A DNA stretch of 64,000 nucleotides from Pseudoips prasinana (lineage: Eukaryota > Arthropoda > Insecta > Lepidoptera > Nolidae). The stretch lies in contig OX621253.1 of NCBI GenBank assembly GCA_951640165.1, forward strand, positions 16,634,001-16,698,000, given 5' to 3'. Positions 51,173-59,819 of the stretch are shown here, in pieces. How positions within the stretch are numbered: position 1 is the first letter of the stretch; every line of letters starts with the position of its first letter. The translations under genes and the position numbers were made by a program. The notes under the pieces are model-generated. The model saw only the letters and a list, made by a program, of their open reading frames with translations, did not search any database and was not told the DNA's origin.

Positions 51173-51408
51173 GATGGGCCGGTTAGCTTGGTGGGTAAAT
51201 GCTTGCCTTTCAGGGCGTAGGTCGTGGGCTCGATTCCCACCCAGGACAGAATTTGTGTGCATGAACCTGTCTGGTTGACCTGAGTGTGAGTGTAATTATA
51301 TATAAGTAAGTATGTGAAATATATCAGTTATCTGGTCTCCATAGAATAAGCTCTGCTTTGTTAGGTTTCAGATGGATCTGTGTGAATAATGTCCCAGGAT
51401 ATTATATT
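51173..51408 (+). mobile_element. tSINE-1
   Basis: GATGGGCCGGTTAGCTTGGT, GTAGGTCGTGGGCTCGATTC, GACAGAATTTGTGTGCATGA, GGTCTCCATAGAATAAGCTC, ATAATGTCCCAGGATATTAT. Full length, with a B-box change (GGCTCGATTCC). Confidence 0.85.
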
Positions 51409-51794
51409 ATTATAGGTATCCAAAAAACAATTTGGCAAAACAATGCTGACTTGTACACTGTTATTGTAGTGAAATTATTTCAAGACGCTTATAATAATAA
51501 CTCCGTATAAATACGAAAACCCATTCACATTTTTAATAATCTCCTTGATGTGAATCTTAGAAAGTGATTTTGTTCACATTACACACGTATGAAATGTAGG
51601 TGTGTTAAATTGTTCATCACTTTCATATGATTATGTGTAATAATCATTGTACGAAATTCCCAGACGCTTTGAAATTAATCACAAAAGGCATTCTCTTGGT
51701 ATCAATATTTATTTCCAATTAAACTTAATACAAGCTAGCTAAATATCCTTACTATTATAAAATAAATAATATAAATGCTTTAACAATCCATGTA

Positions 51795-51921
51795 CAGACG
51801 CCAGCACACCCAGCTACCACATTTTGTCTTTTATTGATTTTCAACTTTATCACACAAGCATACGGTTCACTTTCAATTGGGAAATTTGACAGATTGGGGT
51901 AGCTTGATGTGCTGGCGTCTT
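51795..51921. mobile_element. MITE-1 copy 7
   Basis: TA-CAGACGCCAGCACACCCAGC and TTGATGTGCTGGCGTCT followed by TTA. Core ATTTTCAACTTTATCACACA, AGCATACGGTTCACTTTCAA. Confidence 0.85.
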
Positions 51922-52177
51922 TACCTGAATATGTAAATGTAACTAGAAATAATTATGTATACTTAACTATATTACTAAACATGTTCTGACTATTTACAAG
52001 CGCTTTTTCAAAGACTACGTGAATAAAAACCTTCATAATTTTATTTTAATCAAAATCAATTGGAATAAAATACAGGAATTTCTTTTTACCGCTTTAAATT
52101 TATGAAGGTATTAATTATTACACTATTTATTTACACTAGCTTCTTCCCCTTTCGTTCTCCATACATGTTTGGTTAAT

Positions 52178-52240
52178 TGAACTCTTTACTTGCCTGGAAG
52201 AGATCGCTTTTAGCGATAAATCCACCTATTGCATTAACAT
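52178..52240 (+). repeat. LINE 3'-UTR-like fragment
   Basis: AACTCTTTACTTGCCTGGAA, GAGATCGCTTTTAGCGATAA, ATCCACCTATTGC resembles the reverse complement of the GGCGGTCTTATCGCATAA block of the (TATC)n-tailed LINE. Open frames of 85 and 118 codons over it are incidental. Confidence 0.4.
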
Positions 52241-52765
52241 TACTGTTGTTTATTTTTCTGGATTGTAAATTATTTGACACGTATACGTGTATTATGATTA
52301 GGTTGCGTATTATTAAAAACCTCAACAAATTAAAAATGTTAATGTTGTTGTTTAAAATCGAAAAACCAACTTCAACTAGGTATTCAAGAAAATTTATATT
52401 AGACCATTTCGAAAGTATAGGGATATCGGTATAGGATACCGAATAAAAAAAAATCAAAATCGATTCATAAACAACAGAGAAACCGCGTAACATACAAAAA
52501 CCAAAATACAATCGAATAGATAACCTCATTCTTTTTTATGTCAGTTTATAAATCTCCATTTAATAACAAAGACCATAGATTTCTTGTACTATTTTTAAAT
52601 ATTTGGATGACTCGTCAAAACGATGCACGGTGTACCTACCGTGTAACAAACAAAATACTGTCTAATTGATATACTCATTATTTTTGAAGACAGTTTTTAA
52701 ATCTCTACGACGGTTTATGATTAATTAATTACTGTATTAAATTCTTGTTCTATTTTTAAATAATA

Positions 52766-54047
52766 GGTCTTTACCTATGAAATTGCCGTTTTGTATGAAA
52801 AAATTTAAACGAATTTTTTTCATGAATTTTTTTATTTGTATTAATCGAAGTAATCACCCATGCAATCAATGCATCTTTGCCATCGCAGTGGCAGTTTATT
52901 GATGCCCTTCTTAAAGAAATCAGCTGGACGGGAGGCAACAAATTCTTCAAAGGCATTTTGTACTGCCTCTCGGGTATTGAATTTTTTTCCCGCCAAGAAG
53001 TTATCCAAATTCTGGAAAAAGTAGTAGTCTGTAGGCGCAAGGTCTGGTGAGTAGGGCGGATGACGGAGAGCTTCCAACCCCAGTTCTTGCAACTTGGAGA
53101 CCGTCTGCTGTGCAGTATGAGGTCGCGCGTTGTCGTGCAGGAGCAGCGGAGACGAGCGATTGACCAATGCTGGTTGGAGATGCGCCAGCTTCTCCATCAT
53201 TGTGCTCAGTTCTTCACAGTACACATCTGCAGTAATGCTCACCCCGTTTGGTAAGAAGCTGTGATGAATCACACCGGCGCTAGACCACCAAACAGTGACC
53301 ATCACTTTTCTAGGGGTAAGTTTTCGTTTAGGGCATTGTTTAGGTGCTGAACCAGGATCCAACCAACTTGCTGAGCGCTTGCGGTTATCAAACAGAATCC
53401 ATTTTTCATCGCAGGTAACAATGCGGTTCAAAATTCCTTCATTTGTGTGTCTGTTGAGCAGTGCAAGGCACGTCTCGACGCGTACTTCGCGCTGGCGATC
53501 ATTGAGTTCGTGGGGCACCCATTTGTCAAGCTTTTTTACCTTGCCAATTTGACGCAAATGGACCAATATTGTTTTGACGCTAACGTCGAAAGCTGCTGCT
53601 AATTCAGCCGTAGATTGTGTATCATCAGCTTCCACAACCGCCTTTAATTCGTCATTGTCGACCAAAGTCTTCGGACGACCGCGAGGTTCATTTTTCAGGT
53701 CGAAATTTCCAGAACGGAAGCGAGCAAACCAATAACAGGTGGTGCGTTGGTTTGTAGTGTTAGCTCCGTAAACGTCGTTGATGTTGCGTGCCGCTTGTGC
53801 CGCGTTGCTGCCACGACGGTACTCATATTCCATAATTACTCGAATTTTTAACGTATCCATGATGACGAAAAAGATTGAAATGCGATGAAAATGTAACACT
53901 AATCAATAAAGAAATGACTACTTTTGGAAAAAAGAATCCATGTTTTTAAAATAAAATTAATTTGAAATTAGAATTCTTAGCCAAACAAAAATTATTTTGA
54001 TTTGAAATGGCCAGTACTGCAGAACGGCAATTTCATAGGTAAAGACC
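52766..54047 (-). mobile_element. Mariner transposon, apparently intact, 1282 bp
   Basis: Terminal inverted repeats GGTCTTTACCTATGAAATTG, CCGTTTTG (left) and the reverse complement of GAACGGCAATTTCATAGGTA, AAGACC (right) differ by one base over about 27 bp. Both ends are flanked by TA (52764-52765, 54048-54049). Length, TA target and a full-length transposase all fit an autonomous mariner. Confidence 0.95.
52841..53860 (-). CDS. Mariner transposase (DD34D), uninterrupted
   Basis: Binds the element's terminal repeats and catalyses cut-and-paste transposition into TA sites. Positions refer to the 339-codon frame starting MDTLKIRVIM. N-terminal helix-turn-helix region (about residues 1-110: EYRRGSNAAQAARNI, TTCYWFARFRSGNFDLKNEP, LAAAFDVSVKTILVHLRQIG). 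WVPHEL linker motif (~115). Catalytic D,D34D triad: TCDEKWI, HDNARPH, and YSPDLAPTD, with exactly 34 residues between the second and third Asp. C-terminus RWQRCIDCMGDYFD. An upstream in-frame Met would add 13 residues (start 53899); MDTLKI is preferred because alignment with known mariner N-termini leaves few residues before the first helix. No stop or frameshift, so activity is possible but unproven. Confidence 0.93.
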   Translation of the reverse strand: MDTLKIRVIMEYEYRRGSNAAQAARNINDVYGANTTNQRTTCYWFARFRSGNFDLKNEPRGRPKTLVDNDELKAVVEADDTQSTAELAAAFDVSVKTILVHLRQIGKVKKLDKWVPHELNDRQREVRVETCLALLNRHTNEGILNRIVTCDEKWILFDNRKRSASWLDPGSAPKQCPKRKLTPRKVMVTVWWSSAGVIHHSFLPNGVSITADVYCEELSTMMEKLAHLQPALVNRSSPLLLHDNARPHTAQQTVSKLQELGLEALRHPPYSPDLAPTDYYFFQNLDNFLAGKKFNTREAVQNAFEEFVASRPADFFKKGINKLPLRWQRCIDCMGDYFD

Positions 54048-54204
54048 TAATATTTGGATGAATCGTAAAAACGATGCACGGTGTACCGTGTAATGTAAAG
54101 TCTAATGAGTATTCGTTTGCGTCGTTTTTAGTGTGTATAATTATACTCGTAGTGTATTTTTGTAAATAAATAAATAATAAATAACCAACAGCACCGCTAT
54201 CTAC

Positions 54205-54474
54205 TTACTTATCGTATAAGCAGTGGTTAGCCTAGTGTCAGTGTTGTTCAAGCCGCCCAATAGGCCTCTTAAGTAATAGTAATAGGCTTAACGACTGTTG
54301 CCTAATGGCTAAAATCGGGCCCAGCTCAACGTGCCCACCGACCGAAGCACGGAGACGCTCAGAAATTAAACTTTGTTGGTGACCCATCTATGAATTGACC
54401 GCGAGCCAAGTTGTTTAAACCGCCGATCACTTACGGATAGGTCGGATCATTTGGCTGTGAACGCCATTATGAGG
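54205..54474 (-). mobile_element. 5S-SINE, reverse, full-length
   Basis: On the minus strand the head reads GGCGGTTTAAACAACTTGGC, TCGCGGTCAATTCATAGATG, GGTCACCAACAAAG, and the body TCTCCGTGCTTCGGTCGGTG, TTGAACAACACTGACACTAG, GCTAACCACTGC. A CCTATTACTATTACTTAAGA segment is inserted in the AGCCATGTCAGAGGCC block. Confidence 0.8.
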
Positions 54475-54779
54475 ATTATACAGAAAGCATTTCCCACAGA
54501 ATATAAATTTAAATCGATCACAAACCACGGTCAAATAACTTAACATACATATAAAAAATATATACAGTCCAATTCGTTCAACGTTATAGAAACATCACAA
54601 GTCGGTTAAGTGTGTTAAAGAAGTGATTTAAAGAATAAGCCTTAACCAAAATCAATACAGAAGCAAAGGTCGAAATACCCCAAACCTAACAAAACAAATC
54701 TCACCAAGGTATACGTCACAAAAACGTTCCCTGTTCCTAAAATATCAATCCCAACCACTGTTTTTATAAGAAATTCATT

Positions 54780-54905
54780 TAATTGTGGAATAAGGGACGT
54801 ACATTGGTGACGTCATACCCGAACCACATTCTACGTCAGATTTGGAGCGGTTCGAAAGCTTTTGACGTGTACTCACGATCAACGCCGCGCAGTGACGTCA
54901 GGGGC
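54780..54905. promoter_or_regulatory. Cluster of CRE-like TGACGTCA sites
   Basis: Two perfect TGACGTCA octamers (54808-54815 and 54893-54900), plus GGACGTACATTG, CTACGTCAG and TTTGACGTGT within 125 bp, in a locally GC-enriched patch (AACGCCGCGCAGTGACGTCA). The octamer is the CRE/ATF-type binding site. No gene start is identified downstream, so promoter function is speculative. Confidence 0.35.
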
Positions 54906-55126
54906 TTAGTGGGATTTTACTGCAAATAAATGCTTTCAAAATGAAAAGGTTTTATTTTGTATTTTTCACTTTATTCAGCGAACTCAGCGAACGAATATAC
55001 GGCCATTAAAAGCAGGGGCATCACTCATGTGTTGCTTTGCCTACCCGAAGACGGAACATTAAGTTATTATTGCTTACTTTACATACATATTATAATCAGT
55101 AACTCTAGTTTTGCCCTATTTATCCT

Positions 55127-55276
55127 AGTGGCTTACCGACTACAACCGGGACATAAAGCTTAATGTGACTTCAGAAACACTTCAGAAATTAAACCACTCT
55201 GGGAGTCATCCATCAATAGGCTGGCCGCGCGTCTAGGCGATTAACCACGCCGGTCACTTACGAAGTGGTGAGAACA
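55127..55276 (-). mobile_element. 5S-SINE, reverse, partial
   Basis: Minus strand: AAGTGACCGGCGTGGTTAAT, CGCGCGGCCAGCCTATTGAT, GGATGACTCCCAGAGTGGTT, TAATTTCTGAAGTGTTTCTG. The 3' half is missing. Confidence 0.65.
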
Positions 55277-55373
55277 AAAAGCAGCAGTATTTATCCCTAC
55301 ATGTATTCTGTAAACTGAAGATATTATCGTATTCTTAAATTCTATCTTATTAGTAGATTTAATCTAAGTTATT

Positions 55374-55612
55374 GGCTGTGTGGTTGACGGCAAAAACAAT
55401 ATCGCCACCCCATCTCATCCCGTGGGGGGAGTAGACGTCGTCCCGAGGGAATATATACCAGAGAACGGGCGGCAGCGTTCTTCTGAGCACTACCATCTCA
55501 CTGTGCTCGCGAACCCGTCAGGCAAGCGTGGTGATAATAACATATCCTCCCATTCTTGGGGGAGGCTCTTGACAAGCATTGGACGTCATTCGGCTAACAT
55601 GATGATGATGAT
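55374..55612 (+). mobile_element. RTE-SINE
   Basis: GGCTGTGTGGTTGACGGCAA, CGCCACCCCATCTCATCCCG, AATATATACCAGAGAACGGG, CGAACCCGTCAGGCAAGCGT, TTCTTGGGGGAGGCTCTTGA, CGTCATTCGGCTAACATGAT with an (ATG)n tail. Full length. Confidence 0.85.
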
Positions 55613-55854
55613 GAATAACAAGAAGTGTATTTGATCTTGGAGATCAATCACTTCTTGTTATAAAGTTGATATATGATGCATTCTGTGGTTTTGGTTAAAT
55701 GGAATGGGGAATGGAAAATGGGGAACGTTTGCGAAATTGGTATACTAATTATCACCAATTAGCTAATGAATGAATTCATCAATGTTAGAGTAGATTACCG
55801 ACATTAATAAATAATTAAAAAGGATCAAATAACCAGCTGCTATTTTATTATATA

Positions 55855-56241
55855 CAAGCTGTGTCCGCGACTTCGTCCGCGTGTTAATTAGTTTTTTTTA
55901 GTTTTTTAGTAAAATAAATGACTTTTTCTAAAATAAAAGTAGCCTAAGTTACTCCTTATTACATCAGCTACCTGCCAATAAAAGTCCCGTCAAAATCGGT
56001 CCAGCCGTTTCAGAGATTAGCCGGAACAAACAGACAGACAAAAATGATATTTTGGTGTATGTACCGTATATATATATTCATATTTACGTAGTAAAAACCG
56101 GTTATTTCAATATTACAAACAGACACTCCAATAAAAATGATATTTTGGTGTATGTACCGTATATATATTCATATTTACGTAGTAAAAACCGATTATTTCA
56201 ATATTACAAACAGACACTCCAATTTTATTTATTTGTATAGA
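55855..56241 (-). mobile_element. Hel-D Helitron-like element with an internal duplication
   Basis: Minus strand: 5' TCTATACAAATAAATAAAAT, 3' GCTGTTTCAGAGAT-type block (AATCTCTGAAACGGCTGGAC), CGGACGAAGTCGCGGACACA, GCTTG. A ~90-bp unit (AATGATATTTTGGTGTATGT .. CAGACACTCCAAT) is present twice in tandem at 56040-56131 and 56133-56223. No ORF. Confidence 0.65.
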
Positions 56242-56639
56242 TAACTCTGCACGCTTTGCTACGGCAATAAGTAGGTATATGAAATTCATTGGAATGATAA
56301 TGGCGCCATCTGTCGAAGTTTGATCGTACCAACACAGACACCTTCGCGGGCTCATGCACATCACTTTGCTGAAGATTATCACTTGACCAATATATATTTG
56401 TGTGCACAAACATGTCTGTTTGTCCTGTGTATAAGAAGTATTGTTGTTAAGTAATGGAATCAGGCGTTACTTTGCGGAAATCCATAACAATCAAAATACA
56501 AAATCAATATGTGTGTTAATTCCGCTAATTGTCAGTTTAATCATGCCGGGATGCAATTTGCACCGCCCTCCCGCCCGCAAAAACGTGCACATGCAAGAAG
56601 GACAATATTAAAAAGCAAATTACATGCGCCAGTACGATA

Positions 56640-56681
56640 CCCAACACGTGTTTCGGTCCTCCACGGACCATTCTCAAGGGC
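56640..56681 (-). ncRNA. Hammerhead-like fold in the Penelope 3' terminal region, left arm
   Basis: Minus strand: CCCTTGAGAATGGTCC, loop GTGGA-type, GGACCGAAACACGTGTTGGG. A GGTCC/GGACC stem followed by GAAAC and ACACGTGT resembles the stem II-GAAA-stem III arrangement of hammerhead ribozymes known from Penelope-like elements. The first core strand reads CUUGAGA rather than CUGANGA, so catalytic activity is doubtful. Confidence 0.35.
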
Positions 56682-56768
56682 TGCTAACTCGTCGAGTGCT
56701 CGAAGGAGACTAAAAGTCAACGAGCCGAGCGCTCCTTTATATACTACCAACCGCATGGACAATTATTT

Positions 56769-57308
56769 CTAACTACCCCCAAATATTCTTAGTAAAGGAG
56801 ATGAAACTAAATTTGTTTGGTCATTCAACAATGCAAAACTATTACTGCTATGCTTTAATATTTCTAATTGTTCCAACACACATAACCGGAAACCTTTATT
56901 ACAACTATGTAAAATATTATACGTATTATTGTCGCCCAAGGAATGGCCAGCCTCGATTAAATGTTTGGCGTAATGAGATTTATCAGGATGGCCATTCCTA
57001 TAAGCAGCTACATGCTCTTTATACCGTATTTCAAAATTTCGGCCTGTCTGACCTATATATACCGCGTCACAATCATCGCAGACCAACCTATACACGCCGG
57101 ATTTCTTGTAATTTTCCAAATCATCTTTTCCATTACAAAGACGTCGTATAGTTTGGTCCGTCCGAAATGCAACGTGAATATTATTTTTACGGAGTAAATT
57201 GGCAATTCTATCTGAAATTGGGCCCATATAGGTCAGACTACCGACATATTTGTTAATACGGTCAGGGGGGCATGCATACATTAAAGAGCGAACCCTACAT
57301 CTCTGATT
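56769..57308 (-). CDS. Penelope-like element C-terminus with GIY-YIG endonuclease (left arm)
   Basis: Endonuclease that nicks DNA for retrotransposition of Penelope-like elements; it lies C-terminal to the reverse transcriptase. The frame reads NQRCRVRSLMYACPPDRINK, then the linker GSLTYMGPISDRIANLLRKN and IHVAFRTDQTIRRLCNGKDD, then the GIY-YIG domain: SGVYRLVCDDCDAVYIGQTG, RNFEIRYKEHVAAYRNGHPD, HYAKHLIEAGHSLGDNNTYN, CVLEQLEILKH. Visible hallmarks are GVY and YIG, the CxxC pair just before YIG and the HLIEAGH histidine (zinc-binding pattern characteristic of this class), the R..H catalytic pair and the C-terminal Glu (LEQLE). The open frame continues to 57479 only because it reads antisense through the other arm; those residues are spurious. 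The reverse transcriptase is missing. Confidence 0.85.
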   Translation of the reverse strand, partial: NQRCRVRSLMYACPPDRINKYVGSLTYMGPISDRIANLLRKNNIHVAFRTDQTIRRLCNGKDDLENYKKSGVYRLVCDDCDAVYIGQTGRNFEIRYKEHVAAYRNGHPDKSHYAKHLIEAGHSLGDNNTYNILHSCNKGFRLCVLEQLEILKHSSNSFALLNDQTNLVSSPLLRIFGGS

Positions 57309-57333
57309 ATTTTTAATCAGAGATGTAGGGGTA

Positions 57334-57671
57334 AGAAATCCGGCGTGTATAGGTTGGTCTGCGATGATTGTGACGCGGTATATATAGGTCAGACAGGCCG
57401 AAATTTTGAAATACGGTATAAAGAGCATGTAGCCGCTTATAGGAATGGCCATCCTGATAAATCTCATTACGCCAAACATTTAATCGAGGCTGGCCATTCC
57501 TTGGGCGACAATAATACGTATAATATTTTACATAGTTGTAATAAAGGTTTCCGGTTATGTGTGTTGGAACAATTAGAAATATTAAAGCATAGCAGTAATA
57601 GTTTTGCATTGTTGAATGACCAAACAAATTTAGTTTCATCTCCTTTACTAAGAATATTTGGGGGTAGTTAG
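57334..57671 (+). CDS. Penelope-like GIY-YIG endonuclease end (right arm)
   Basis: Mirror copy of the left-arm endonuclease, truncated further: the in-frame reading starts at KKSGVYRLVCDD exactly at the arm boundary and ends SPLLRIFGGS. All GIY-YIG hallmarks (GVY, CDDC, YIGQTGR, HLIEAGH, LEQLE) are intact and identical to the other arm. There is no start codon of its own (the nominal start at 57345 is a GTG), so it is a fragment although uninterrupted. Confidence 0.85.
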
Positions 57672-57759
57672 AAATAATTGTCCATGCGGTTGGTAGTATA
57701 TAAAGGAGCGCTCGGCTCGTTGACTTTTAGTCTCCTTCGAGCACTCGACGAGTTAGCAG

Positions 57760-57801
57760 CCCTTGAGAATGGTCCGTGGAGGACCGAAACACGTGTTGGG
57801 T
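57760..57801 (+). ncRNA. Hammerhead-like fold, right arm
   Basis: Same motif as the left arm in opposite orientation: CCCTTGAGAATGGTCC .. GGACCGAAACACGTG. Its exact conservation in both arms reflects the inverted duplication, not independent selection. Confidence 0.35.
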
Positions 57802-57950
57802 ATCGTACTGGCGCATGTAATTTGCTTTTTAATATTGTCCTTCTTGCATGTGCACGTTTTTGCGGGCGGGAGGGCGGTGCAAATTGCATCCCGGCATGAT
57901 TAAACTGACAATTAGCGGAATTAACACACATATTGATTTTGTATTTTGAA

Positions 57951-58141
57951 GTATTGTTGTGTTTCTGCGTGTGAGGAAGGTCGCCAGAGCTCATCGGGGG
58001 GGGGGGGGGGGAGGGTCAGCAACACCTGTTGCTGACTCTTAAAGGCCGGCAACACACACGCGACTCCTCTTGTGTTGCGAGTGTCCATGGGCGACGGTGA
58101 TCACTTACCATCATCTTGCTCGTTTGTCGTCCTCTTATATA
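57951..58141 (+). repeat. LINE 3'-UTR-like fragment with poly(G)
   Basis: A G17 run near 57996-58012, then GTCAGCAACACCTGTTGCTG, ACTCTTAAAGGCCGGCAACA, CGAGTGTCCATGGGCGACGG, TGATCACTTACCATCATCTT, GCTCGTTTGTCGTCCTC. The GGGCGACGGTGATCACTTAC block resembles a dispersed lepidopteran retroelement 3' UTR. Contains the hairpin GTCAGCAACA..TGTTGCTGAC. Confidence 0.55.
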
Positions 58142-58262
58142 AAGAATAGTATGTATTTACAAAAGAAAAGTTGTATATGTAATATATCAGTTATCTGGTT
58201 TCCATAGTACAAACTCTGCTTATTTTGAGATCAGGTGGCCGTGTGTGAATAATGTCCCAGGT
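58142..58262 (+). mobile_element. tSINE-1 3' half
   Basis: AGTATGTATTTACAAAAGAA, TATCAGTTATCTGGTTTCCA, TAGTACAAACTCTGCTTATT, GTGTGTGAATAATGTCCCAG. Head missing. Confidence 0.8.
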
Positions 58263-58269
58263 AATTCGC

Positions 58270-58497
58270 TGTGTGGTGATAGCCTAGAATATCATCACCC
58301 CATCTCATCCCGTGGGGGGCGTAGAAAATTTTTCGAAGGAATATCTATCAGAGAACGGGCAGCAGCATTTTACTGTGAACTATGACCATCAAACTGCGAT
58401 CGCCAACCCGCCTGCCTAGCATGGCGATATGGCATAGCCCCCCATTCTTTGGGCAGGCTTGTCCAGCTACGAACGTTGGTTGACGTGATGATATTAT
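58270..58497 (+). mobile_element. RTE-SINE
   Basis: GCTGTGTGGTGATAGCCTAG, AATATCATCACCCCATCTCA, TATCTATCAGAGAACGGGCA, AACTGCGATCGCCAACCCGC, TTGTCCAGCTACGAACGTTG, GACGTGATGATATT. Follows a tSINE-1 tail directly. Confidence 0.85.
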
Positions 58498-58922
58498 TAA
58501 TATTATTTATGTCACCGTTAGTAGGTATCATTAACGTATTCTGTTGGACCAAGCTGCTTTGTCTAATTTGAGCGCATGACTTCGTTAATGATATCTCCAA
58601 AATGCTGATGAGTGTTGACGAACGAAAATTGTTTCTAAGTGCCAAGTATCCAAATACACGAATGGAAAGTAGGTTAATATTTTGTCTGGCTTCTTAATAA
58701 GAGAGACTATACATTGTTAAATTCTTACCTTTTTTGTTTAAGTTTTCTTTTGGAGTACGTACTTAGCTAATGGAATAGTGCTAAAGATGTTTAGGAGCTG
58801 AGTGAGGAATTATATCCGCCTTATAGAATACCACAGCTATAATAAGTTTATATTGTGCTGCTGGGAATAAGTAAAGCTTATCAGCTCAGGGACAAGGGGG
58901 TATACATCAGCTGGTTTAAATT
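58498..58922. other. AT-rich gap
   Basis: Nothing recognisable. Confidence 0.4.
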
Positions 58923-59184
58923 GACGGGCCTGTTGGCGTGATTGGCAAATACTTGCTTTTCACGACGGAGGTCGTGGGTTCGGTTCCCATTCAGGACAGA
59001 TATTTGTGTGCATAAACATGATCTGTTTGTCCTGAGTCTGGGTTTAACTATCTATATATAAGTATGTATTTACAAAAGAAAAAAATAGTATATGTAGTAT
59101 ATCAGTTTTCTGGTTTCCCTGGTACAAGCTCTGCTTAGTTTGGGATCAGATTGCCGTGTGTAAATAATGTCCCAGGATATTATT
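58923..59184 (+). mobile_element. tSINE-1, full-length
   Basis: GACGGGCCTGTTGGCGTGAT, GGTCGTGGGTTCGGTTCCCA, GACAGATATTTGTGTGCATA, ATATATAAGTATGTATTTAC, CTGGTACAAGCTCTGCTTAG, AATGTCCCAGGATATTATTT. Confidence 0.85.
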
Positions 59185-59286
59185 TTAAATACTTATTTGC
59201 CGATTTGGTGCTAAAAAATATCTATTGGCGGCTTCACTCACGCACTAGACCACAAAATACAATGCTATTACCTGCAGCATATATAT

Positions 59287-59632
59287 TGGCCTAGTGGTTA
59301 TTGACCTTTACTGCTAAGCCAGAAGTCGTGGGTTCGATTCTCACTCAGGAAAAATCTCAGTGAGATGAACACGATTATTTATTCTGTGTCTGGTTGTAAC
59401 GAGTAACGAAGACGGGCCGGTTGGCGAGGATGGTAAATGCTTGCCTTTCACGCCGCAGTTCGTAGTTTGGGATCAGATAGTCGTGTCTGAGTTTTGTCCC
59501 AGTAAAAAAATATCCATTTTGTGTATGTATTTAGAAATGTATAAGTATGTTCATCAGTTGTCTCGTTGCCATGGTACAGGCTCTGCCTAGTTTGAGATCA
59601 GCTGGCAGTATATTAGTTGTCCCAAGATCCCT
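59287..59632 (+). mobile_element. tSINE-2 split by a deleted tSINE-1
   Basis: The left part (GGCCTAGTGGTTATTGACCT, AGTCGTGGGTTCGATTCTCA, TGAACACGATTATTTATTCT) ends at 59410. The right part (GTGTATGTATTTAGAAATGT, AGTTGTCTCGTTGCCATGGT, CAGTATATTAGTTGTCCCAA) resumes near 59520. Confidence 0.75.
59411..59509 (+). mobile_element. tSINE-1 with ~170-bp internal deletion
   Basis: GACGGGCCGGTTGGCGAGGA, TGCTTGCCTTTCACGCCGCA joins directly to TCGTAGTTTGGGATCAGATA, GTCGTGTCTGAGTTTTGTCC. Head and tail are present; the body is deleted. Confidence 0.75.
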
Positions 59633-59819
59633 TCAGACAGCAGTCATCACGTCAGGTCAGAGGCCCTTTAAGCTGAACTAAGTACCTACATATATATGAA
59701 TTACTAGATCCTATACGCTCGGACACAGTCTATGTGGGTGAGCTTTCTCTCTGGTAAATTGTATCAAGCACTGATCGTTCTTTATTTTGTACAATATTCG
59801 ATATTTACTGCGTGGTTTC

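Larger units (their letters stand above)
52581..54130. repeat. Old tandem duplication interrupted by mariner
   Basis: TTCTTGTACTATTTTTAAAT, ATTTGGATGACTCGTCAAAA, CGATGCACGGTGTACCTACC (from 52581) recurs as TTCTTGTTCTATTTTTAAAT (52742) and, after the mariner, ATTTGGATGAATCGTAAAAA, CGATGCACGGTGTACCGTGT. The two units are offset by 161 bp; the mariner entered the second. Confidence 0.75.
56491..57950. mobile_element. Penelope-like element 3' ends as a 617-bp inverted repeat
   Basis: The left arm 56491-57107 and right arm 57334-57950 are reverse complements without indels; I saw one difference (57007-57008 region, Q versus R in the overlapping antisense frame). Each arm holds the last ~110 codons of a GIY-YIG endonuclease plus ~280 bp of 3' terminal sequence. 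The 226-bp centre extends the minus-strand coding region and contains a second small inverted repeat, CCCTACATCTCTGATT-ATTTTT-AATCAGAGATGTAGGG (57293-57330). Confidence 0.9.

Noticed and set aside
52173..52529. 118-codon minus-strand open frame
   Set aside because: Overlaps a LINE 3'-UTR-like fragment and has the low-complexity I/N/F/S content of translated AT-rich DNA.
56801..57151. 116-codon frame on the plus strand of the Penelope left arm (and its mirror at 57313-57639)
   Set aside because: It is the antisense of the GIY-YIG endonuclease coding region; the sense strand carries all the conserved motifs.
57309..57479. N-terminal ~55 residues of the 236-codon minus-strand frame
   Set aside because: They lie in the opposite palindrome arm and are read antisense to its endonuclease; not part of the Penelope protein.
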